Assembly (NCBI RefSeq): GCF_003751385.1
Contig: NZ_RJVA01000012.1
Span: 186,001-250,000 of the forward strand
Reading direction: 5' to 3'
DNA length: 64,000 nt
Source of the DNA: Desulfosoma caldarium
GTDB taxonomy: Bacteria > Desulfobacterota > Syntrophobacteria > Syntrophobacterales > DSM-9756
Every line of letters starts with the position of its first letter. The stretch's first letter is position 1. The notes beneath the pieces are model-generated. The model was not told the origin of the DNA. It ran no database searches and saw nothing but the letters and a program-made list of their open reading frames with translations. Both the position numbers and the translations under genes were made by a program. Below are positions 9,012 through 18,266 of this stretch, piece after piece.

Positions 9012-9776
9012 TTATTGAGAAACGAGGGATTCGACGTCCACATCGCCGGTTTTCCGGCCAACAATGGCGTGATAGCAAAGCTCGTCGCCTGTGATTGAAA
9101 GTCGGTGGCAGTAGGGGGTTTCCTTGGCGATCTCGAAGTTGTTCTGGATCATGCTCTCGAGTGCCTGCCTGTAGCCGGATTGATCGTCATCGGAAAGAAA
9201 GCGGTCCCTGATATTAAAGGCCACCCAGGCTCCGTCTTCAAGCAGATTAAAGGCGTTGAGGAACCCTTTGATTGGGATGTCGTTGAAGCCGAGGGCCGAA
9301 ACGGTCACCAGCGTGTTGAAGTGATAAGCTTCGAGGCGCGCTCGAATGTTTTCTTCCAAGTCTGCCAGGTTCAGGACGTAATACCGATCATAGACGCCGG
9401 GGCGGTCACGTTCGGCGGCTTCTTTCGCTTCGGGCAGAATGTCCACACCGACCAGCAGATCACACCCCATGTCTCTCACCTTTTCGCCGACCATGCCATT
9501 TCCGGCCCCGAAATCGAGCACACGCAGTTGGTCCTCGTCGTCGGCCGTTTCTTGGAGCGCTTCACCGAGCAAACTGCAGACCACGTTGTGGGAGTTACAC
9601 TTGAGTTTCTCGTAGTAAATTTGCTCGTAGAGGCCGGGGATCTTATAAAGTTTACCGTAGTCATGGAGCCTGAGCTTTAGTCGGCGTCCGTTCTTTTCGA
9701 CGTAGATCCATTCTTCGTCTTGATCCACTTGGCTTTCGAAATCCGGTAAGATGATACGGAATGGCTCTTGAGTCAT
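9012..9776 (-). CDS. Class I SAM-dependent methyltransferase
   Basis: A 254-residue Rossmann methyltransferase. The SAM-binding motif I reads VLDFGAGNGMVGEKV near residues 87-101 and the acidic ribose contact is in LVGVDILPEA. The acceptor is unknown. The N-terminal region (VEKNGRRLKLRLHDYGKLYKI) is not one I can tie to a characterised subfamily. It sits downstream of the MttB-like and transporter genes and upstream of the metK remnant, so a role in methylated-amine metabolism is plausible by context only. A 515-base gap separates it from mttB, so it may have its own promoter. Confidence 0.8.
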   Translation of the reverse strand: MTQEPFRIILPDFESQVDQDEEWIYVEKNGRRLKLRLHDYGKLYKIPGLYEQIYYEKLKCNSHNVVCSLLGEALQETADDEDQLRVLDFGAGNGMVGEKVRDMGCDLLVGVDILPEAKEAAERDRPGVYDRYYVLNLADLEENIRARLEAYHFNTLVTVSALGFNDIPIKGFLNAFNLLEDGAWVAFNIRDRFLSDDDQSGYRQALESMIQNNFEIAKETPYCHRLSITGDELCYHAIVGRKTGDVDVESLVSQ

Positions 9777-10291
9777 GATGCCCTCCTTTCCACATCTTGG
9801 ACTGCCTTGAGCGTAAAATGGGTTGATAGATTCGGCAGTCAGAAAATGACGTGTGAACTGCTTTCATTCGCCACGAATTTTCCTAAAAATACCAGGCGTG
9901 GATGCTTTGTCAAGACGAGAATTCAAATTTTTTTAGAACCAAGTGTTTTGTAACGAAAACGTCGCCCAAATCAAAAGACAACGTGATTCCGTCATCGTAA
10001 ATAGATACGCATATCGTTGGGTTATAAAATAATCCCACGGAAATATTGAGGGGCTTCCTTTAACTCATGTATTATTGTTTTGCATTCAACGGATGCAAAG
10101 GTTCGGTGCCGCTCGCTTGGGCCGCGAATCGATGGCGTCATTTGATGGATCGCCGCTGGCAAGAACCGGATCGTGCCGATTGGGAAAAGACTCACGGTCC
10201 GCCGGGGCATGGCGGGTTCACGCCATCATGGCGTTGATATGGCTCGACCTTCAATCTCCGGACGACTCCTCGCTGCCATGAATTTTTTGGG
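9777..10291. other. 515-base gap, probable promoter region for the methyltransferase
   Basis: AT-rich compared with its flanks. It contains an inverted repeat TTTGCAT-7 nt-ATGCAAA at 10079-10099. No reading frame, RNA gene or clear terminator is evident. It may hold the promoter of the minus-strand methyltransferase and the 3' end of the MttB-like transcript. Confidence 0.4.
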
Positions 10292-11506
10292 TCATTCCAC
10301 GAAGAGCCTTCCGAAATTGGCCGTGGTGAGTGGGTCATCTCGGTACATGCCCAAACCGATATTCTTGATCGATGCCATGCCGAGTTCCTGGTAGTCGGGC
10401 ATTTCCACGTCGGGAGCGTCGGCCGGGGTCGTTTCCCTGCAGATTTCTATGGCCCTTTCCAGTTTCGCGATGGAAAAGTCGATGAGATACCGCAGAAACC
10501 CAAAGGAGTGCCGGATCATGTGGAACCCGTATTTTTTGCAAAGCGCCTGCCCCCTCTTGGCGTCCTGCAATGCTTTTTCCGTTGGGTGCTCCTCATGAGT
10601 CGTGCCGGCGCTTTGACACGTGGGCAGGTCGAGCATCATGTTGAGATGGGCCATGAGGATGTTGAGCAGGTTATGTGAGGTGAGCCCGTAATTGGGGTTG
10701 TAGTCCAGCCGCGGGTCGGCGATGGTAGGGTAGCCGGCGTGGATGCAGATCGTGCCGGGGTTCAAAAGCTGAGCCGTGCAAATCCCGAAAAGCACTTCCG
10801 CGTGGGTCATGGCCAGCACACCATTATAAGAGAAAGGTGCACTGATACCCGCAAGCGGCATGGCGGAAATGAAGACAGGAAGCCCTGCGCGAACCACTTT
10901 CACGAAATGCTCCGAGAAATTCTCGTTCACTGCCAGGGGCGGGCGGGTGAGGCAGAACACCACCATGATGTTTCCGCGCTGAGCATAGAGTGTCCTGGCC
11001 CGCTCTAGAGAATCGTCTGTGGTGACCGCAAAATAAAGCGGCTTGCTGCAATATCGGGCCATGATGTTCATTTGCTCGACTTCGTTCTTAAGTTTCACGC
11101 CGCGGCCCATCCCGGCCACCACGTCGCTGGCTTCGACGATCTCGGCGATACGACGCACGTGATCGGGGGTGGGAGTTAAACCTCCTTGACCCTTTTGGTC
11201 GTCGTAAATGTAAGGAGCGGTCCCGCCCACGAAGAAACTGTTTCGAGGCACGAAGAAATCGTCAATTCCCGGAACAGTCTTCAGGCACCGCTCCACCAGC
11301 GTATTCATCACATAGATCCGGCCGTCGTAAAGAACCGCTTCCCCGCTCGATTCATGGTTCCGAAAGACTTCAAGAATTTCCGGCTGCTTGCACTCGACAC
11401 CAATATTTTCCAAAATCCACAGCGCGTCCTTATGGACCTGCAACAACATGTCGACGGTCCGCTCACCCAAAAGCGCTTTGGACGCTTCCACTTGTTTGAC
11501 GTTCAT
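10292..11506 (-). CDS. MttB-superfamily (non-pyrrolysine) trimethylamine/betaine:corrinoid methyltransferase-like protein
   Basis: TIM-barrel methyltransferase of the MttB superfamily. Members such as MtgB transfer a methyl group from a quaternary or tertiary amine to a corrinoid protein. Recognisable blocks are HKDALWILENIGVECKQPE at the N-terminus, a middle barrel with ISAMPLAGISAPFSYNG, and GLTSHNLLNILMAHLNMMLDLPT with a C-terminal CRETTP region. It ends in TGA with no internal amber codon, so it belongs to the pyrrolysine-free branch. At 404 aa it is shorter than usual (about 470-500). No cognate corrinoid protein is adjacent. Context with betaine uptake and sarcosine oxidase points to betaine or dimethylglycine as substrate (inference). 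Confidence 0.82.
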   Translation of the reverse strand: MNVKQVEASKALLGERTVDMLLQVHKDALWILENIGVECKQPEILEVFRNHESSGEAVLYDGRIYVMNTLVERCLKTVPGIDDFFVPRNSFFVGGTAPYIYDDQKGQGGLTPTPDHVRRIAEIVEASDVVAGMGRGVKLKNEVEQMNIMARYCSKPLYFAVTTDDSLERARTLYAQRGNIMVVFCLTRPPLAVNENFSEHFVKVVRAGLPVFISAMPLAGISAPFSYNGVLAMTHAEVLFGICTAQLLNPGTICIHAGYPTIADPRLDYNPNYGLTSHNLLNILMAHLNMMLDLPTCQSAGTTHEEHPTEKALQDAKRGQALCKKYGFHMIRHSFGFLRYLIDFSIAKLERAIEICRETTPADAPDVEMPDYQELGMASIKNIGLGMYRDDPLTTANFGRLFVE

Positions 11507-11565
11507 TGTGGCCTCCTAAGGGTTTTAGGCATTCGGGAAAGCGAGGGCTTTGGGCTATCTTTACG

Positions 11566-14500
11566 TCAACCGTCCATCGGCGACGGTCGCTCCAAGAGGC
11601 GAAACAGCGTGGACTTCAAAACCGGCCAACGTTGTTGGTCGTCTTCTATGGAGACTTCCGGGCATTCCCATACCCTTGCCAAGATACGTTCGAGGGCGGC
11701 CATGCGCTCATCAGCATTCTGGTTCGGTATCGCTGAGAGCAGTTCCAAGGTCCTGTCGGTCAATAGCCATGCGACGTCCTTGCTTGGTTTGCACAGCGCG
11801 AAAGCTCTGGGAACAAGAATCAACAGCGCGTCGGTCCAGAGCAACCCGTCGGCCACCACGGCCTGGTTGAAGCGGCTGACAATCTTTTCGTAGCGTGAGC
11901 CCACCTGGTTGATGCGGGTGGCGTGTTTCCCTAAAGCCCTCACCGTCAGGGCTATTTGCTCTTCGAAGGATTCCGCCGAATTCCAAGGCCGGTACTGGAC
12001 GTAGAAGTGATACAGGCGTCCCGAACGTGCTCCGATCTCTAAAAGGGGTAGCTCGATTCGGGGTTCGCCGTATGGACCTTCACCGGTGACCAATGCTTTC
12101 TGATAAAGGCAACGCCAGCTGCTTCCGTAGACTTCGTACCAAAGCCCCCAGTACGTTTCCGAAAAGGTTTCCCGAGCGATGGTGGCTGCCACCCCTTGGA
12201 AGTTTTCGCGTTCCGGGCGAACGAGAAAAAAGGGATATCCTTTCGCTTCCAATTCCCTGAAGGAAACCACCGCGCGTTCGGCTCCGCACAGTTGGCCTTC
12301 TTCGGCCAAAGCCTCCAGTTCCTCGAGGTTTTCCACCCGCGCCACGTTGTACCAGGAGACTCCTTCAACACGATGGACCAAGGGAGCTAGGTTCACAAGG
12401 CCTTCCACCAAAGTATGCGGCAAAGCGCGAAGGCGAATGTTCTGGGACCGCATAAGGTCGCCCAGCGGGCCAAAGGCCTTTTGAAAGACCGTATCATGCT
12501 GTGGAATGACCGCTGTGACCGGGGCCACCCTGGCAAAACAGGCGCTCACCGCTGTGGCCACGATCCGCATGGCCAACGGAAGCAACAGTCCGGGAATGGC
12601 CTGAAGCAGCCCTTCCCCTTCCAAAGGCGGCAGCCATAGAACGTGACCAACCGGATAGCTAAAACAATCCGCCATCTCCGGGAAATCACGAAACGCTGCC
12701 TGGGAGATCAAAACAACGCGAGCATAACGGCAACCATACAGCGCCAACTCGTCCAGAGCTTTGGGCAAATCCCTTCCGTCTGAAGCATCAAGGAAGATCA
12801 AGTTGTCTTTGGTCGGATCATAATCTTTTCGCAGGACGGGCAGATACCAGTTCCCTTCGGAAAAGAACGGACCGATCGACTTCGGTTTCTTTTCGGGATC
12901 GGCGCGTTCAAGGAATTGATCCACCGTGGTTCCGTTGAGATACGCCGCCTCCCACTGCCTTACCCGTTCGGCGCCGTAGAGAGAAAACATCTCCGAACGG
13001 GGCTGCAGTCGAACGAACTTGCTTTCGGGGTCGGGATCCACCGTCACGATGGGACCGTGGGCGCTTTCGCCGTAGACGCAGGAAGTGGCAAGCACCCGGC
13101 CGGATCGATCCAGACGCCCAGCCCAATCTAAACCCACGCCCCCGTGGGACCCCACAAAAAGGGCCGTTTGAAAGGCGGCGTTTTCACGTACACAGTGTTC
13201 GATGTCATCGCGAAGGTCGGACGCGTTCAACACGTCTGAGATGACTTTGGATGCAAGCCTAAACGTCTGCTCCAGGACTCGTGCGGCATCGTGCCAGCGC
13301 CTTTTCCAGGCCGTGATGAGGATTTGATTCAGCACCACGTAGAGGACCTCAGGGGCGGCCGCATCCCATTCGGCGCACAAATGCCAACGTCCGAAAGCGG
13401 GGTTGAACGGCAACTCGGTACCTGCCGAACCGCGAGGGCCGATCCAGAGAGCCGCAGATTCCACGTTTCGGAGGGTTTCCGGCAGGTTTTCAGGATCCGG
13501 GTTTTCTGTGGTGCAAACGATCAGCACCTGATCCTCCACGTCGCTCGGGACCTGAAGGTGACCATGGGCCACGCGAAACACTCCCTGGCTCAGCCGATTC
13601 CAGTTGGCCGCGACGTCCCGAAGAACCGCTTCGGCCGCCCGATCCAAGGGCACCAGCACCACTTCACCGCCTTCAGACATGTCTTCGAACAACTGCTCGA
13701 GCAGCCGACAAGGTGCTTCCGGGCTCGTCACCAGTTCCGAAAGCGGGTCCGATTGGCAGATGCACGCGGCGAGACGGCGAAGTTCTTTGTAGGTCTGAGC
13801 TTCTTCGGTGGTTGCCGCTCGCCTTTCCCAGGCACTTTCTTCATCTTCGTCGGGAAGAAGCACGGGAGCGCACACGGTGGTGTAGGCTTCCAATGCCAAT
13901 CGTTCGCTTGCGGGGCTGGGGACGCGGGCCGGGCGGCTGCGGGCTACGGTGACGGACTTGGCTCGATTCCGTGGAAATCCCGCGTCCCGGTGCCCGTGAG
14001 CCACACCGAAGGCGTAGGCGAATCGATACGTGAAGACGACATCCACAAACGGCTGCAGCTCGTCATCCACGGAAGGCAACGCCACGAACGCTCCTTGACT
14101 GTAAAACCGGAACGGTTCGATGTCAGCCTGCTCGTGTGTCACGGCGCCGAAGGGAATACCCGCCAAATGAAGAAGGGCCATGGTTTCCATCACATCCGCC
14201 CGTCGCCGGTTGCGGGTTCCATAGACCAAAACACAATGGGTACCCGGATCGGGTTCCAAGCCCACCGTCGATATGTCCCGATAGTCCAGAGCCTTTCCGG
14301 AAGCCGACCAGCTGTTTTCTTCGAGTTTCATCGCCGCTTCGCGCCCGACCCCCGACGTTTCCATGTCATCAAAAACCACGGCAGCCTGGCAACCCACACT
14401 CCTTTCCGAAACCCGCCTGGAAAACTCTTCGATTTCCCCATTGTTCAACACTCGGCGAAGTGTATCGGGAAGGTCGACCAAACCCTTTGCCACCGCCGAG

Positions 14501-17058
14501 AGCCGATCGCCGGATTGAAGCCCGCTCTTGTGAGCCAGCCAAAGCGCTATCAGATGGCACGCAAACATGACAGAAACGGTGCTTTTGAGGGCGCTGTAGG
14601 TCACCTCCTCGCCGCTTAGAATGGGGATGACCCCACCGCTCTTTCGAGCAATGAGCGCCATGTCGGCATAAGGTTTTTCCGTCACCCCGATCATGCTCAC
14701 TTGGTGCCGCGCCAGTTCCTTTGCGAAGTGCACCATGTCCGCGCTGGTCCCCGTCACGCTGAGCAGACACACCAAGTCCTTTTCGTGGTCCACGAACTGG
14801 GCCACATTTTCCACTTCCACAGGTCTCACAACATCCACCGGAATACCGGGAATCAGTGATTCAAAAACCGGTCGCACCATGTGTCCGGCGTTGTAGGAAC
14901 TGCCCATGCCGGCCAGCACAATGCGTCGGAGCCCTTCCATTCGCCGGCCGAACCGGCGGCGAAGTGAGCGTTCGTGAAGGTGGAAAACCGGTGCGAGATC
15001 GGGCTCGGGAAGATACTGCTTTAGGGCGGCTTCTAACCGATCCGGGATTTCGTTGAGGTGCGTTTCATAAAACACCCGATGAATTTCACGGCGAGTCTGG
15101 ATCGGATCCAGCCGCATGTCAAAGGGCTCTACCTCCGGGCGCGCTTTTCCAGCAAGATCCGTTATTCGGACCACCCAATCCGGCTGTCCGAATTTGACGA
15201 CCCGGTCAATGGTCGCCACCAGTTCCTCGCCTTCCAGAGGAATCACCCGAACTCGGAAAGTCTCTCGAATCCGATCCTCTTCGTCGTCCAGGCGTTTTTT
15301 CTCCGCTTCCATGTCTTGGACAACCGATTTGGACTCGGCGTCCGCAGGGGCGAGCTGTCTTTTGCGAATTTTGTTTAGGCGCGCCAACTCCCGGCTTCTT
15401 TCGAGGATCAACCACTGGGGGAAAAGACCCAGTCCGGCGTTGACGTCGGACACGACCATGACTTCGCCGGTATCGGGCCGTTGCATGATGAAAAGCGGAC
15501 GATCGTGACTGGCCACATAGAGCCGATGAGGGGCGACCACGCTCAGGGCCGCCACCGCCAGCTGTCCACCGGAGGACACCATCCGGCCCACCGCCTCGCG
15601 AAAGGCCATCTCGTCCAATTCTTGCGGACTCTTGCCATGGATCCGCTTGAAAATGCGGTAATCCAGTGACTGGCTCCGCAGATCCAGATCCTCCAGTCCC
15701 GCCTCTATGTGGCGCCGCATGGTTTCACAGCGGACCTTTTCACGCGAGAGCACATCGTAGTAATGTTCCCAAAGCAACGGCAGATATTCCGCTGAATTGG
15801 CACTGCGACGGGGCAATCCCAAATGAGTGAGATAGCGCAAGAGGCGCGCTTCGACCGCCCCGTCGAATTGACCGTTGAGCACCACTGCCCGATGCTTGCG
15901 GGTATCGAAGAACGGATGAGCGTTCTCCAGGGTGATCGGCGATTGCAGGGCCCATCGTCCGTGAGCGATCACGGGCGTGGCCAGGCAAGCGAAAACGTCT
16001 TCTATCCGCTTCGGCTTTTCTGGGCCGGCGGTGGATCCCGGGTCCTTGAGATCGATTAAATCGCTGAATTCTTCGCAGGCGTAGGCAAAAACGGCCGCGG
16101 CCGCCCGCCCGTACACGTTTAACGTCTTCTCCGCCCAATAGAGGTCCTTCCATGATAACCTTTCCGGCCACGGAGCGGAAGGCCAATGAGTCCCAATGAG
16201 CTTTTGGATTCTGGCGTCCATGCCCGGTGTTGTCCTGAACCGAGCCATGACGGCGGCGTCCAAAAACCAAAAAAGGCATCGAACGCCGTCTTGATCGCAG
16301 TCAGGCGGCAATTCTACCGTGATTCGGGACAGCAACCTCCACAGACTCTTGTGCGCCTGGTATTGGAACATTTGGGCCGGAGGTCGAAGAGCCCCTGTCC
16401 CGCCCAGGATTCGGTCCCTGATGACCCGTTCGAAGAGCGTGTCGAAACTTTCGAGGATTTCGGAAAGCGGCGCCAACGGAGCCGGTGAATCTTGATCGGC
16501 ACTTCGCCGGTATTCTCGTTCGATCGACCGCGCAATAAGGATCTTGCATGCTGTCGTCGAGAGATCAAAGTCCCGAAGGAGTGTCTCAACCAGGGCCACA
16601 AGTCCCCGGCGTCCTCGAACCGGCCAAACCGGCGGCGGGCCGGGCCGCCCCACAAGGCCGGGCTGCAAAAAATCTATCGAGTGCTGCAACAGTTCTCGAA
16701 ATGTCGGCGGTTTTCGATCGCCTTCCTCTGAAGCGCTCAACGGATCTACGGGCAGGGCTTCGAAAGCGAGAAGCCGACGCTGAAATTCGCGATAGGGCAT
16801 GGGGCTTTCGGGAGGACAAGGCAAAAGGTCATGTAGGACGATTTCAGCCGGATTGGACCGGAGTGGCCGCTCCACCAAAGCATTTATCAATGCCGTAAGA
16901 TCGCCCACGGACTTCACCGCGACCATCGATTCGCGGTCGTTGCCGAACACACCGACACCGGTACTGTCGGGTGCCCGGTAAATAATGGCCGACATGCCGG
17001 CCAGGATTCGGGTCAAGCTGTTTTCGGCTCTACCGAAATAACACACAATGCCGCACAC
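11566..17058 (-). CDS. Giant GlmS-like protein: split class II glutamine amidotransferase plus duplicated SIS domains
   Basis: An exceptional 1830-residue protein. The GTG at 17058, preceded by GGAAAG, makes residue 2 the Ntn nucleophile (M-CGIVCYFG). Starting at an upstream ATG would bury this cysteine. The amidotransferase fold is split: residues 1-40 hold CGIV and YRAPDSTGVG, then about 310 residues intervene before AHGRWALQSP..NAHPFF and LNGQFDG (about 365-400). A charged coiled-coil-like stretch (565-605) follows. The GlmS linker helix and first SIS domain (LAGMGSSYNAGHM, LLSVTGTSADMV) span about 690-850. A second SIS-like part ends in FPRNRAKSVTV, which matches the C-terminus of GlmS. 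A further about 750 residues include a degenerate second SIS copy (VYGESAHGPIVTVD). It lies between betaine transporter and mttB genes. GlmS itself is about 600 aa, so a plain glucosamine role is unlikely. Substrate unknown. Confidence 0.8.
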   Translation of the reverse strand: MCGIVCYFGRAENSLTRILAGMSAIIYRAPDSTGVGVFGNDRESMVAVKSVGDLTALINALVERPLRSNPAEIVLHDLLPCPPESPMPYREFQRRLLAFEALPVDPLSASEEGDRKPPTFRELLQHSIDFLQPGLVGRPGPPPVWPVRGRRGLVALVETLLRDFDLSTTACKILIARSIEREYRRSADQDSPAPLAPLSEILESFDTLFERVIRDRILGGTGALRPPAQMFQYQAHKSLWRLLSRITVELPPDCDQDGVRCLFWFLDAAVMARFRTTPGMDARIQKLIGTHWPSAPWPERLSWKDLYWAEKTLNVYGRAAAAVFAYACEEFSDLIDLKDPGSTAGPEKPKRIEDVFACLATPVIAHGRWALQSPITLENAHPFFDTRKHRAVVLNGQFDGAVEARLLRYLTHLGLPRRSANSAEYLPLLWEHYYDVLSREKVRCETMRRHIEAGLEDLDLRSQSLDYRIFKRIHGKSPQELDEMAFREAVGRMVSSGGQLAVAALSVVAPHRLYVASHDRPLFIMQRPDTGEVMVVSDVNAGLGLFPQWLILERSRELARLNKIRKRQLAPADAESKSVVQDMEAEKKRLDDEEDRIRETFRVRVIPLEGEELVATIDRVVKFGQPDWVVRITDLAGKARPEVEPFDMRLDPIQTRREIHRVFYETHLNEIPDRLEAALKQYLPEPDLAPVFHLHERSLRRRFGRRMEGLRRIVLAGMGSSYNAGHMVRPVFESLIPGIPVDVVRPVEVENVAQFVDHEKDLVCLLSVTGTSADMVHFAKELARHQVSMIGVTEKPYADMALIARKSGGVIPILSGEEVTYSALKSTVSVMFACHLIALWLAHKSGLQSGDRLSAVAKGLVDLPDTLRRVLNNGEIEEFSRRVSERSVGCQAAVVFDDMETSGVGREAAMKLEENSWSASGKALDYRDISTVGLEPDPGTHCVLVYGTRNRRRADVMETMALLHLAGIPFGAVTHEQADIEPFRFYSQGAFVALPSVDDELQPFVDVVFTYRFAYAFGVAHGHRDAGFPRNRAKSVTVARSRPARVPSPASERLALEAYTTVCAPVLLPDEDEESAWERRAATTEEAQTYKELRRLAACICQSDPLSELVTSPEAPCRLLEQLFEDMSEGGEVVLVPLDRAAEAVLRDVAANWNRLSQGVFRVAHGHLQVPSDVEDQVLIVCTTENPDPENLPETLRNVESAALWIGPRGSAGTELPFNPAFGRWHLCAEWDAAAPEVLYVVLNQILITAWKRRWHDAARVLEQTFRLASKVISDVLNASDLRDDIEHCVRENAAFQTALFVGSHGGVGLDWAGRLDRSGRVLATSCVYGESAHGPIVTVDPDPESKFVRLQPRSEMFSLYGAERVRQWEAAYLNGTTVDQFLERADPEKKPKSIGPFFSEGNWYLPVLRKDYDPTKDNLIFLDASDGRDLPKALDELALYGCRYARVVLISQAAFRDFPEMADCFSYPVGHVLWLPPLEGEGLLQAIPGLLLPLAMRIVATAVSACFARVAPVTAVIPQHDTVFQKAFGPLGDLMRSQNIRLRALPHTLVEGLVNLAPLVHRVEGVSWYNVARVENLEELEALAEEGQLCGAERAVVSFRELEAKGYPFFLVRPERENFQGVAATIARETFSETYWGLWYEVYGSSWRCLYQKALVTGEGPYGEPRIELPLLEIGARSGRLYHFYVQYRPWNSAESFEEQIALTVRALGKHATRINQVGSRYEKIVSRFNQAVVADGLLWTDALLILVPRAFALCKPSKDVAWLLTDRTLELLSAIPNQNADERMAALERILARVWECPEVSIEDDQQRWPVLKSTLFRLLERPSPMDG

Positions 17059-17226
17059 TGGATAACTTTCCGATATGCTGTGCGTTGTCTTTGACTTGAA
17101 CCGGAAGTCCGCGACCACCGTCGCGCCGGTCCAGAAAAGAGAGCCTAGACCATTTCATTGACCGATCCTGGGGCACCCCGAAAAAACCACGCAAAGCATG
17201 GGTGACAACCGGCCATCGGTTTCGGC

Positions 17227-18126
17227 TTAGATCAGCCCTTGGGCCTTGAGCCACTCCTTTGCGGCAACCATCGCGTCGACATGCTCCACATCCACCCGAT
17301 AGTTGAGCTTGGTCATTTCTTCCGTGTTCAACTTCTCAGCCAGTTTGGCGAAAATGTTTTCCAGTTCCGGATACTTTTGCGCCGTTTCCTTTCGCACCAC
17401 AGGCGCCGGGTTATAGACGGGAAAGTAGTTCAGATCGTCTTCCAAAACGACGAAGTCAAAGCCTGCGATACGGCCGTCTGTGGAAAATCCCATGGACACA
17501 TTCACTTTTCCGTCACGAAGGGCCTTGTAGACCAATCCGCTATCCATCTTTATGATCTTGTCGGGGGGAAAACGAAAATCGTATTTTTTCTGTAGAGGCC
17601 GGTAGCCGTCGGGACGGGCGTAAAATTCAGCGTTCAGACCGAAAGTCACCTCATCCGGATGCGCCTTCACATAGGCCGCAAGATCAGAAATGGTCTTGAT
17701 GCCTTTGGCTTCGGCATCTGCGCGGCGCATCATGATGCAGTACGTGTTGTTAAAATTCATCATCGGCAGCCACACCAGACCGTTCTTTTCCAGATCCTCT
17801 TTCTTCACCACGTCATAGCACTGTGCGGGGTCCGTGATGGGTTGCTTGTGCTTGAGTAGAGTAAGAAGTGCCGTTCCCGTGTATTCCATGTAGATGTCGA
17901 TTTGGCCGGACTCCAATGCCCTTCGGGCCACCATGGTTCCACCAAGACCGGTGCTGTCTTCACATTTGAAACCATTGGCTTCCAAAAGGGCAATCATCAT
18001 CTGCCCGAGAATACGCTGCTCGGTAAATTCCTTGGACCCGACGATGAGCTTCTTTTCCGCCGCACCGCTGAAAGCGGGGACGGCCAGTAAACTCACAGCA
18101 ATTAAGGATAAGACCAATCTTTTCAT
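17227..18126 (-). CDS. Glycine betaine/osmoprotectant ABC transporter substrate-binding protein (OpuAC/OsmF type)
   Basis: Periplasmic binding protein of the QAT family. It has a cleavable signal peptide (hydrophobic core LVLSLIAVSLLAVPAFSGAA), then the family start KLIVGSKEFTEQRILGQM and the typical DIYMEYTGTALLTLL block near residue 85. It is the last gene of a four-gene transporter, 141 bases downstream of the second permease and upstream of the giant GlmS-like gene. It delivers quaternary amines such as glycine betaine. Choline or other ligands cannot be excluded because aromatic cage residues were not modelled. Confidence 0.9.
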   Translation of the reverse strand: MKRLVLSLIAVSLLAVPAFSGAAEKKLIVGSKEFTEQRILGQMMIALLEANGFKCEDSTGLGGTMVARRALESGQIDIYMEYTGTALLTLLKHKQPITDPAQCYDVVKKEDLEKNGLVWLPMMNFNNTYCIMMRRADAEAKGIKTISDLAAYVKAHPDEVTFGLNAEFYARPDGYRPLQKKYDFRFPPDKIIKMDSGLVYKALRDGKVNVSMGFSTDGRIAGFDFVVLEDDLNYFPVYNPAPVVRKETAQKYPELENIFAKLAEKLNTEEMTKLNYRVDVEHVDAMVAAKEWLKAQGLI

Positions 18127-18266
18127 AACAACCTCCTATGCTAAGTTGGACACATCACCTTGCCCTCCCTATGCCGACCCGGGACATCGCGCGACGCCGG
18201 CTTCTATCATGCCGACGGCGACGTCTTCCGGGCTTCGATCAGAGCTCCCTTATCCCAGGACATGAC

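Noticed and set aside
10292-10294. Possible pyrrolysine-type amber codon in the MttB-like gene
   Set aside because: The stop is TGA and there is no in-frame TAG, so it belongs to the non-pyrrolysine branch.
13291-14619. 442-aa + strand reading frame
   Set aside because: Lies antisense to the giant GlmS-like gene. The minus strand carries ordered SIS motifs here and the + frame has none.
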